DNA of 7,601 nucleotides from an uncultured bacterium (GTDB lineage Bacteria > Patescibacteriota > Minisyncoccia > Phycocordibacterales > UBA9973): the NCBI GenBank assembly GCA_937895685.1, contig CALBMC010000080.1, positions 1 to 7,601 on the forward strand. Direction: 5' to 3'. The notes under the pieces are model-generated. The model made no database searches, was not told the origin of the DNA, and saw nothing but the letters and a program-made list of their open reading frames with translations. The position numbers and the translations under genes were made by a program. Positions 1 through 5,213 of this stretch are shown in pieces (position 1 is the first letter of the stretch; each line of letters opens with the position of its first letter).

Positions 1-53
1 GACTTCTCAGAAGCCAAAATAAGCACTCTTTTTGTTTTGATTTTTGTGGTCAT
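1..53 (-). CDS. Probable 5' end of a divergent gene, cut by the window edge
   Basis: Reading leftwards from an ATG at 53-51, the minus strand is open to the window edge and gives 17 codons plus a partial one: MTTKIKTKRVLILASEK, then S. A basic N-terminus followed by a hydrophobic beta-strand-like RVLILAS is a plausible start for a cytosolic alpha/beta enzyme, but too little is visible to name a family. No Shine-Dalgarno precedes it, as for the other genes here. The competing reading is a plus-strand tail (1-93, stop TAA at 91-93) that looks like a C-terminal TM helix. That hydrophobicity is what the complement of a Lys-rich coding start would produce, so I slightly prefer the minus-strand gene. 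Confidence 0.35.
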   Translation of the reverse strand, partial: MTTKIKTKRVLILASEK

Positions 54-73
54 CTTTGTACAATTTTGTATAA

Positions 74-101
74 AGAATAGCACATATGCTTAAAAAGTCA
101 A
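74..101 (-). promoter_or_regulatory. Candidate divergent promoter for the left-edge gene
   Basis: On the minus strand, TTGACT (101-96, five of six matches to TTGACA) is followed after 16 nt by TATTCT (79-74, four of six matches to TATAAT). Transcription would start near 67, giving a leader of about 13 nt before the ATG at 53. TATACA at 72-67 is an alternative -10 with a weaker -35. The -35 touches the foot of the foldback at 101-179. This is a weak call, because such matches are common in AT-rich DNA. Confidence 0.25.
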
Positions 102-179
102 TCTAGTAGTGAAGCTTGGTAACGCACATTATGTGCACTCCGATAAAAATCGGAGTATTGCCAAGTTCTACTACGGGAT
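101..179 (+). ncRNA. T-shaped three-way-junction foldback, candidate structured RNA or DNA element
   Basis: Bases 101-122 pair with 158-179 in a 22-position stem with only two mismatches (105/175 A-G and 112/168 A-C) and four G-U pairs. The stem opens into two perfect hairpins. The first is 124-128 with 132-136 (GCACA/TGTGC, loop TTA). The second is 137-144 with 149-156 (ACTCCGAT/ATCGGAGT, loop AAAA). Only C123 and A157 are unpaired at the junction. As plus-strand RNA the stem keeps four G-U pairs; on the minus strand these become A-C or C-A mismatches, which favours a plus-strand RNA. It lies upstream of the proposed gatB promoter, so it would not be in the gatB leader. There is no T-tract after it on the plus strand, no T-arm and no CCA end, so it is neither a normal terminator nor a tRNA. 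I recognise no riboswitch or ribozyme core. The class is unknown; only the fold is supported. Confidence 0.5.
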
Positions 180-188
180 CAATAAAGC

Positions 189-217
189 TTTAAAAAATAA
201 TCCAAATCAGCTATAAT
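189..217 (+). promoter_or_regulatory. gatB promoter, short-leader type
   Basis: A perfect -10 TATAAT (212-217) lies exactly 17 nt downstream of TTTAAA (189-194, four of six matches to TTGACA). With normal spacing transcription would start near 224, only about 6 nt before the gatB ATG at 230. That leaves no room for a Shine-Dalgarno sequence. The near-leaderless layout recurs before gap and the transketolase gene. Confidence 0.6.
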
Positions 218-229
218 TCCCAAATATCT

Positions 230-1660
230 ATGAGTGCCAAATACTATTCAACAATCGGGTTAGAAATACACGCCGAGCTAAAAACTAACAGTAAAATGTT
301 TTGTTCTTGCCGTAATAATCCCGATGAGACAAAACCAAATACCAATATCTGTCCTGTCTGTATGGCGCACCCAGGGGCTCTTCCTGTGCCAAACATGGAA
401 GCAATCAAAAGTGTTATAAAAGTCGGACTTTCAATAAACGGAAATATTGCTAACTTCACAGAATTCGATAGAAAAAATTATTTCTATCCTGACATTCCAA
501 AAGGTTACCAGATCAGTCAGTATAAATATCCAATTGTGTCAGGAGGACGTCTTGGCGATTTTGACATAACCAGAATTCACCTTGAAGAAGATACTGCGAA
601 CTCAAAACACGATCGGGGAGACTTCACTCTAGTTGATTTCAATCGAGCAGGAGTTCCGCTTATGGAGCTTGTAACAGAACCTCACACATTCGAAACACCG
701 GAAGAGGCTAGCCGGGCTGCCTCAAAGTTTGCCAAAGAACTACAACTCCTTCTTTGGTACTTGGGAGTATCAGACGCAAATATGGAAAAAGGAGAAATGC
801 GAGTGGAGGCAAACATCTCTCTTTCACCTGATAAAGAAAAATATGGGACAAAAGTAGAGGTAAAAAACCTAAACTCTTTCCGAAGTGCTGAACGAGCGAT
901 CCTTTTTGAGCTTGAAAGAATGAAGAAACTATATGAATCAGGAAAAGAATCAGAAATAGTTCAGGAAACTCGTGGCTGGGATGAGATCAAGCAATCAACT
1001 TTCTCTCAAAGATCAAAAGAGAATGCTCAAGATTATAGATATTTCCCAGAACCAGATATTCCAAAGTTTTATCTTAAGGAAATCTTCGGTGAAAATTACG
1101 AAAAAATTGGAGGGCTTCCAGAAACTCCAGAAAAAAGAAGAGCGCGATTCAAAGAGGCTTTTGGAATAAAGGATGAGGACACAGAAACTTATGTAAATGA
1201 CCCTGAACTTGGGGCATGGTTTGAAGAAGTGGCAAAAATCCTAGACGATAAAGAGAAGATAAAAACAGCCTCAAACTATACAACATCAGACCTTCTTGGA
1301 ATCAAGAAGAATGATCCAGATGCAAAAAATCCAGAAGCTTCTAAATTTGCTGAGCTCATAGAACTCTTTGTAAAAAATGAAATTTCTTCTCGTGGCGCAA
1401 AGGATATTCTTGCTGTTTTAACAAAAGAAGACATTTCTCCAAAAGAATACGCCGAAAAAAATAATTTGATCCAAAAGAATGACGAAGGCGCAATCAAAGA
1501 AATAGTTCAGAAAGTAATAGACGCCAACGCTTCAGTTGTTGCAGAATACAAAGCAGGAAAAGAAGCCTCACTTCAATTCCTAGTAGGGCAAATTATGAAG
1601 GAGTCAAAGGGAAGCGCTAACCCTCAAATGGCAATGAAAATTCTAAAAGAATTAATCTAA
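230..1660 (+). CDS. gatB: Asp-tRNA(Asn)/Glu-tRNA(Gln) amidotransferase subunit B
   Basis: GatB is the kinase/transamidase subunit of GatCAB. It phosphorylates the Glu or Asp mischarged on tRNA(Gln) or tRNA(Asn) and amidates it with ammonia channelled from GatA. The 476 aa are full length for the family. GLEIHAEL (10-17) is the hallmark opening. C25, C27, C41 and C44 form the CxC/CxxC zinc site. FDRKNYFYPDIPKGYQISQ (79-97) is the conserved catalytic-domain segment, and the C-terminal third is the helical/YqeY-like tail. The start fits because GLEIH normally lies about 8 to 12 residues in. gatA and gatC are not beside it. The stop TAA (1658-1660) overlaps the next ATG by one base, suggesting translational coupling to an unrelated membrane gene. 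Presence of GatCAB implies the indirect route to Gln- or Asn-tRNA. Identity is certain from sequence. Confidence 0.97.
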   Translation: MSAKYYSTIGLEIHAELKTNSKMFCSCRNNPDETKPNTNICPVCMAHPGALPVPNMEAIKSVIKVGLSINGNIANFTEFDRKNYFYPDIPKGYQISQYKYPIVSGGRLGDFDITRIHLEEDTANSKHDRGDFTLVDFNRAGVPLMELVTEPHTFETPEEASRAASKFAKELQLLLWYLGVSDANMEKGEMRVEANISLSPDKEKYGTKVEVKNLNSFRSAERAILFELERMKKLYESGKESEIVQETRGWDEIKQSTFSQRSKENAQDYRYFPEPDIPKFYLKEIFGENYEKIGGLPETPEKRRARFKEAFGIKDEDTETYVNDPELGAWFEEVAKILDDKEKIKTASNYTTSDLLGIKKNDPDAKNPEASKFAELIELFVKNEISSRGAKDILAVLTKEDISPKEYAEKNNLIQKNDEGAIKEIVQKVIDANASVVAEYKAGKEASLQFLVGQIMKESKGSANPQMAMKILKELI

Positions 1661-2154
1661 TGAAATATAAACAAATAAAAAAATACCAAACTCCAATTAT
1701 CGTTTTGATTATCACTGTTTTCTATATATTTCTTAGATATATTCTTATTCCAAATTCTAATCCAGATAAACTAATAAATGATTTCTTGGCAGGATTATTC
1801 CTCTCGTTTGGAGTTCTACAGATAAATACATTCAATTCAACCAAAGAAGCCTTGAAAAAATATGATTTCTTTGGAAAAAGGTTTGATCTATATAACGAAA
1901 TATTTCCTTTTGCTATTTTGTTTTTTGGAATAGCTTTGCACATAAACGAAATACCTGTAATCGTTTCGTTTATTACCATCGCTTTGTTTGGAGGACAAAT
2001 ATATGAGATGCTCAAAATAGTAAAATCAAAGAAAGAAATTAAATACGTTTCTTTTGGTGCAAAATCTTCCTTGCCGGTGTCAGGCCTAACTATTGGAATA
2101 AATGGACTGATCGTAACGCTCGGATTATTACTTATAATTTTAGAAGTTATTTAA
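1660..2154 (+). CDS. MauE/DoxX-like redox-associated membrane protein lacking the CxC motif
   Basis: This 164-aa membrane protein has predicted TM segments near residues 11-30, 38-56, 80-94, 97-115 and 142-163. The pattern F...YD.....R...Y...PF (59-84), a second hydrophobic hairpin, a basic loop, then FG....LP followed by a last helix, resembles the MauE/DoxX-type redox-associated membrane proteins as I remember them, especially Bacteroidota ones. Those usually carry a CxCLG motif before the LP. Aligned by LP (138-139), the two cysteine positions here are Y129 and S131, and the whole protein contains no cysteine. A thiol redox role is therefore unlikely for this copy, unless it is a structural partner. 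It overlaps gatB by one base and is followed after 5 nt by a His-rich anchored protein, so the two may work together at the membrane. Family assignment is by remembered pattern, not by search. Confidence 0.5.
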   Translation: MKYKQIKKYQTPIIVLIITVFYIFLRYILIPNSNPDKLINDFLAGLFLSFGVLQINTFNSTKEALKKYDFFGKRFDLYNEIFPFAILFFGIALHINEIPVIVSFITIALFGGQIYEMLKIVKSKKEIKYVSFGAKSSLPVSGLTIGINGLIVTLGLLLIILEVI

Positions 2155-2159
2155 AAAAT

Positions 2160-2642
2160 ATGAAAAAATCACTAGTTATAATCCCAATCATTGTTTTAGT
2201 AGCCTTTGGTTTACACTTTTGGCAAAAGAATGAATCCACAAAAAGCAAAAAATCAATAGAAGAATTAAGCAGTAGAGAAGTAGCTCTTTCTTGTACAACA
2301 GACATGGCAACCGAGTTCCACATTCACCCAGAACTTAGAATCTTTATAAAAGGAGAAGAAGTTCTTGTTCCGTTCGACACAGGAATAAAAAATGGATGTA
2401 TGAATGCAATCCACACTCATTCAGATAGACCAGTTCTACACGTAGAAGCTCCAGTTGCAAAAGACTTTACCCTAGGAGATTTCTTTGCTGTTTGGGATAA
2501 GCCATTTAACTCAATGCAAGTACTTGATTTCGTGGCGACAGAAGAAGGACAGATTCGGGTAACTGTAAACGGACAGACAAGTGATAGTTACGAAAATATA
2601 ATTTTACGAGACAAAGACAAGATAGTAATTGAAGTGAAATAG
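2160..2642 (+). CDS. Membrane-anchored extracytoplasmic protein with HxH motifs, probable metal binder
   Basis: This 160-aa protein has one N-terminal hydrophobic segment (about 5-20, after KK) and a Lys/Ser-rich linker, so it is probably tethered outside the cytoplasmic membrane. There is no lipobox cysteine at the usual place. The core holds FHIHP (53-57), CMNAIHTH (80-87), H94 and the conserved-looking TLGDFF (104-109). The two cysteines (C45, C80) each sit close to a histidine motif and could form a disulfide. Proteins with this HIHP...HTH...HVE...TLGDFF layout occur as uncharacterised proteins in CPR bacteria and ammonia-oxidising archaea, as far as I recall. H54, H56, H85, H87 and H94 could bind a transition metal; this is an inference. 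The C-terminus (130-159) looks like a small beta-rich unit. It is the only gene in the window ending in TAG. No function is assigned. Confidence 0.75.
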   Translation: MKKSLVIIPIIVLVAFGLHFWQKNESTKSKKSIEELSSREVALSCTTDMATEFHIHPELRIFIKGEEVLVPFDTGIKNGCMNAIHTHSDRPVLHVEAPVAKDFTLGDFFAVWDKPFNSMQVLDFVATEEGQIRVTVNGQTSDSYENIILRDKDKIVIEVK

Positions 2643-2666
2643 TGATATATTTAAAAAAAATTAAAT

Positions 2667-3113
2667 ATGAACAATGCCGATTTAAATAGACAATATGATA
2701 AATTAGTAGATCATTTAAAAACTGAACGCGATGAATTGCTTTGGTATCATAACTTTTTTCTAGGTTCCAATACTATTATATTGGGAATTCTTTTAACACA
2801 AAGTGTTGGTAGTAAATTTTTAAGTATTTTTTTGTTTTCTCTTGCTCTGGCCATCTCAACAATTTGGTTATTTACCATAAAAAAACAGATGTCTTGGATT
2901 GATGACTGGCTAAAGAAAATAAAGATAGTTGAGAAGAAATTAGAAATTTCATACGATATTTGCCTATATTCTCACGGTGAAGATACTTCAAAATTTTTAA
3001 ATTTTGAAAAAGGAAAATTAAAAATATGGCTATCAGTGACTCCTTGGCTTTTTATAGCTTCAAATATTTTAATGTTATTAATTACGATCTTTTGGCCACA
3101 CCTTTTATTCTAA
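2667..3113 (+). CDS. Three-TM membrane protein of unknown function
   Basis: This 148-aa protein starts with a charged, probably helical segment (1-27), followed by a TM pair near 29-46 and 50-71. A cytoplasmic helical stretch rich in Lys and Trp comes next (72-100), then a third TM near 122-145. The opening QYDKLVDHLKTERDELLWYHNFFLGSN leading into the first TM recalls the RipA-family octameric membrane proteins and SLATT-like small membrane proteins in layout. I see no diagnostic motif, so this is topology only. It lies 24 nt after the His-rich gene with no obvious promoter between and is the last gene before an intrinsic terminator whose loop contains its stop codon. The DNA is more AT-rich by eye than gatB or gap. 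Confidence 0.7.
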   Translation: MNNADLNRQYDKLVDHLKTERDELLWYHNFFLGSNTIILGILLTQSVGSKFLSIFLFSLALAISTIWLFTIKKQMSWIDDWLKKIKIVEKKLEISYDICLYSHGEDTSKFLNFEKGKLKIWLSVTPWLFIASNILMLLITIFWPHLLF

Positions 3114-3128
3114 AATAAAAGGTTTTTT
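3101..3128 (+). terminator. Intrinsic terminator overlapping the stop codon of the 3-TM gene
   Basis: A perfect 9-bp stem, CCTTTTATT (3101-3109) with AATAAAAGG (3114-3122), closes a CTAA loop (3110-3113) and is followed at once by six T (3123-3128). The TAA stop codon (3111-3113) lies in the loop, so the 5' arm is coding sequence. It separates the gatB group from the gap group. The stem is AT-rich apart from the two basal G-C pairs, so it may be of moderate strength. Confidence 0.8.
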
Positions 3129-3136
3129 GTTATAAT
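3128..3136 (+). promoter_or_regulatory. Extended -10 promoter of gap
   Basis: TGT followed by TATAAT (3128-3136) is a consensus extended -10 element (TGn-TATAAT). No good -35 is present 16-18 nt upstream, where the terminator stem lies; the TG element could compensate. Transcription would start near 3143, about 2 nt before the gap ATG at 3145, so the mRNA would be effectively leaderless. The 12 bases at 3129-3140 are identical to 5934-5945 before the transketolase gene. Confidence 0.65.
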
Positions 3137-3144
3137 TAATCCAT

Positions 3145-4176
3145 ATGGAAAATAGAAAAATTCGCGTTGCAATAAATGGTTTCGGTCGTATCGGTCGTGC
3201 GTTTATGAAAATTGCTTGGGAAAGACCTGAGATAGAAGTAGTAGCAGTTAATGACCTCGGAACAATTGAATCCTTAACTTATCTTCTTCAATATGACACT
3301 GTCTATCGTAAATGGAGTGAGCCAGTTCGACATGAAGATGGAAATATAGTTATAGGGGGCAAACCAGTTAAGTTTATTTCTGAAAAAGATACTACAAAAC
3401 TTCCGTGGAAAGATCTTGATATTGATGTAGTTGTAGAATCTACTGGACTCTTTACTGCATACGACAAAGCAAAATTCCATCTCGACTGTGGAGCAAAGAA
3501 AGTTGTAATCTCAGCACCAGCAAAAGCAGGGGAGGACGCAGGTGTACACGGAGAAACTATCCTACTTGGAGTAAATGAAGAAAAATTTGGAACTTGTGAC
3601 ATAACAAGTAATGCTTCTTGTACAACCAACGCAGCTTCTCCTCTCATTGCAATACTTCACGATGCAATCGGAATTGAAAAAGCAATTCTTAACACAGTTC
3701 ACGGATACACAGCTTCTCAAGCTTTAGTAGACGGTCCAAGCAAGAAAGACTTGCGAGAAGGCCGAGCCGCAGCGCAGAACATTGTCCCTTCTTCAACAGG
3801 AGCCGCAATTGCGGTAACAAAGGCTTTCCCCGTTTTGGAAAACAAATTTGATGGAATATCAGTCCGCGTCCCAGTTCCAGCCGGATCTATTGTAGACATT
3901 ACTTTTATTTCAAAAAGAGAAACTTCTCGTGAAGAAATAAATGAAATATTAACTCACGCATCAAACGATGCCCATTGGAAGAAAATCTTTTCCGTAACAG
4001 ATGAACCACTTGTTTCAAGTGATATTCTTGGTCGTTCACATGCTTGTATTGCAGACCTTGAAATGACTCGTGTTGTAGACGGAAACCTGGTAAAAGTGAT
4101 GGGTTGGTATGATAACGAAATGGGATACACATATACTCTTGTTGATCACGTAATTAAGACAGGAAAAACAATTTAA
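3145..4176 (+). CDS. gap: Type I glyceraldehyde-3-phosphate dehydrogenase
   Basis: GAPDH oxidises glyceraldehyde-3-phosphate with NAD and phosphate to 1,3-bisphosphoglycerate in the cytoplasm. The 343 aa are full length. INGFGRIGR (10-18) is the Rossmann motif. VNDLG (35-39) has the Asp typical of NAD preference, and P198 in VDGPSKKDLR also favours NAD over NADP. SNASCTTN (155-162) carries catalytic Cys159, and TVHGYT (184-189) carries His186. GRAAAQNIVPSSTGAA (206-221) and WYDNEMGYTYTL (321-332) are conserved family blocks. A few extra residues around GEDAGVHGE (129-137) lengthen the loop before the LGVN segment. It heads a cluster with two small genes, rpiB and rpe (gaps of 5, 4, 11 and 0 nt), tying triose oxidation to pentose phosphate conversion. 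The start is fixed by the Rossmann motif and the promoter just upstream. Confidence 0.97.
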   Translation: MENRKIRVAINGFGRIGRAFMKIAWERPEIEVVAVNDLGTIESLTYLLQYDTVYRKWSEPVRHEDGNIVIGGKPVKFISEKDTTKLPWKDLDIDVVVESTGLFTAYDKAKFHLDCGAKKVVISAPAKAGEDAGVHGETILLGVNEEKFGTCDITSNASCTTNAASPLIAILHDAIGIEKAILNTVHGYTASQALVDGPSKKDLREGRAAAQNIVPSSTGAAIAVTKAFPVLENKFDGISVRVPVPAGSIVDITFISKRETSREEINEILTHASNDAHWKKIFSVTDEPLVSSDILGRSHACIADLEMTRVVDGNLVKVMGWYDNEMGYTYTLVDHVIKTGKTI

Positions 4177-4181
4177 TTAAT

Positions 4182-4472
4182 ATGGAAGAAAATTATTTAG
4201 AAAACAAAAGTTTAGATAAAGAATCTATTTTGAAAAAATATGAGATTGAAATTAATTCATTACGTAAAGAAATTTCATCACTTATCTCTGATAAAAGTAT
4301 TTTATCAGAGTATAATGAAAGAATTAATTATTTAGAAAAAGAGTACAAAGAAAGCATAGAGGATTCTTTCAATTTACCTAATGCCAGCATGATAAATTCG
4401 GCACTGAAATCTTATGAAGATCTGTTTAAAATGGGAAAAGAAATAATTATTAAAAAGGCGCATTCAAAATAA
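4182..4472 (+). CDS. Small coiled-coil protein of unknown function
   Basis: This 96-aa charged protein has a predicted coiled coil over about residues 12-60 (Leu/Ile spaced in heptads between Lys and Glu), then a short Pro/Asn break (65-68) and an amphipathic helix with a basic end (KKAHSK). There is no signal peptide, TM or cysteine. It sits 5 nt after gap and 4 nt before the next small gene in what looks like one transcript with rpiB and rpe. I do not recognise a family. It contains a perfect 11-bp-arm palindrome (4286-4310). The DNA is more AT-rich by eye than that of gap. It could be a CPR-specific accessory protein, but a role in sugar metabolism is only guilt by association. Confidence 0.6.
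   Translation: MEENYLENKSLDKESILKKYEIEINSLRKEISSLISDKSILSEYNERINYLEKEYKESIEDSFNLPNASMINSALKSYEDLFKMGKEIIIKKAHSK
4286..4310. repeat. Perfect inverted repeat, 11-bp arms, inside the coiled-coil gene
   Basis: CTCTGATAAAA (4286-4296) and TTTTATCAGAG (4300-4310) are exact reverse complements separated by GTA. TATAAT follows immediately (4311-4316). In RNA this makes an 11-bp hairpin with a 3-nt loop; in DNA it has the shape of a dimeric operator beside a -10 box. There is no T-tract, so it is not a terminator, and the downstream ATG at 4315 opens only a six-codon frame. Function is unknown. Confidence 0.7.
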
Positions 4473-4476
4473 TTTT

Positions 4477-4749
4477 ATGTTTGGAGGACTATTTGGATCA
4501 AAAAATTCATACGAAGAAAACAACCTACCTCCTATGCCTGAGGCGGGTGAGATTGTTGATACGAAACAATACAAAATAGAAGACGAGGGGATTGAGTATG
4601 AGTTAAACTTTATCGCCGATGGAAATGGTGGAGTAAGTAAAGGACTAAAAAATTCAAACCTAAGTGTTGGAGAACAAATAGATTTTTCTAGAAGACCTGA
4701 CTTAGACAATCCAAAATATTTAGTAAAGAAGAAAGAAGATATAAACTAA
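4477..4749 (+). CDS. Small acidic protein of unknown function
   Basis: This 90-aa protein begins MFGGLFGSKNSYEENNLPPM, a Gly/Phe-rich then Pro-rich N-terminus. An acidic middle (EAGEIVDTKQYKIEDEGIEY, 22-41) follows, with likely beta-strands, and it ends in a Lys-rich tail. It has no TM, no signal peptide, no cysteine and no motif I recognise. It is placed 4 nt after the coiled-coil gene and 11 nt before rpiB, so cotranscription with the sugar-phosphate genes is very likely. Both small genes are genuine by position and by their regular tight spacing, but neither has a function I can name. Confidence 0.65.
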   Translation: MFGGLFGSKNSYEENNLPPMPEAGEIVDTKQYKIEDEGIEYELNFIADGNGGVSKGLKNSNLSVGEQIDFSRRPDLDNPKYLVKKKEDIN

Positions 4750-4760
4750 TTTAAAAATAG

Positions 4761-5213
4761 ATGAAAATATACCTAGGAACAGACCACGCTGGATTTGAGC
4801 TTAAAGAAAAACTTAAGCCTTTTTTGGTAGAACTTGGACACGAAGTTGAAGACCTTGGAGCTTTTAATTATGACAAAAATGATGACTATCCAGATTTTAT
4901 TATTCCAGTTGCAAAAAAAATATCAGAAAACTCTGACTCAAATAAATACAGAGGAATAATATTGGGTGGCTCAGGACAAGGTGAAGCAATGTGTGCTAAT
5001 AGATTTAAAAATGTTAGAGCTTTTGAATATTACGCTCCAAGTAGAGGACCAATAAATATAGTTGAGGATTCCAGAAGTCACAATGATTCAAACATAATTT
5101 CTCTAGGAGCTAGGTTCTTATCTGAAGACGAAGCGAAAGATGCTGTAAAAATCTGGCTTGAAACTCCTTTTTCTGGAGATGAAAGACACATTAGAAGAAT
5201 CTCAAAATTTTAA
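4761..5213 (+). CDS. rpiB: Ribose-5-phosphate isomerase B, glutamate-base type
   Basis: RpiB interconverts ribose-5-phosphate and ribulose-5-phosphate. The 150 aa match the RpiB/LacAB family length. GTDHAGFELK (6-15) is the hallmark N-terminus, and YPD (43-45), SHNDSNIISLGARFL (106-120) and FSGDERHIRRI (137-147) are the other conserved blocks. The active-site loop reads GGSGQGE (69-75). E. coli-type enzymes have a catalytic cysteine in GICGTGIG, whereas mycobacterial-type enzymes have Ser there and use a Glu at the end of the loop as the base. This protein is of the second type, with E75. The rpe ATG follows the stop codon with no gap. A sugar isomerase of the LacAB family with another substrate is possible but less likely beside rpe. 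Confidence 0.93.
   Translation: MKIYLGTDHAGFELKEKLKPFLVELGHEVEDLGAFNYDKNDDYPDFIIPVAKKISENSDSNKYRGIILGGSGQGEAMCANRFKNVRAFEYYAPSRGPINIVEDSRSHNDSNIISLGARFLSEDEAKDAVKIWLETPFSGDERHIRRISKF

Noticed and set aside
101..179. tRNA or tRNA-like gene, prompted by a D-arm-like AGCTTGGTAACGC stretch
   Set aside because: There is no GTTCRA T-loop within a paired arm, no anticodon arm of normal size and no CCA end; the three-way-junction pairing explains nearly every base better.
101..179. Integron attC site or IS200/IS605-type hairpin end
   Set aside because: The RYYYAAC/GTTRRRY core boxes are missing at the ends and no integrase or TnpA gene is in the window.
101..179. Hammerhead or other self-cleaving ribozyme based on the three-way junction
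   Set aside because: The CTGATGA and GAAA core strings of a hammerhead are absent and the junction has only two unpaired bases.
244..459. Minus-strand and off-frame open frames across gatB, gap, rpe and transketolase, for example 244-459, 972-1169 and 3303-3647
   Set aside because: They lie entirely inside well-identified genes, carry no motif and have no promoter or independent spacing.
2987..3008. Inverted repeat with 10-bp arms TTCAAAATTT/AAATTTTGAA in the 3-TM gene
   Set aside because: It is almost pure A/T in a very AT-rich gene, so chance is a sufficient explanation; no signal adjoins it.
2667..4749. Defence or toxin-antitoxin system made of the small membrane and coiled-coil genes
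   Set aside because: They are in separate transcripts split by a terminator, no toxin or nuclease motif is visible and the context is housekeeping metabolism.
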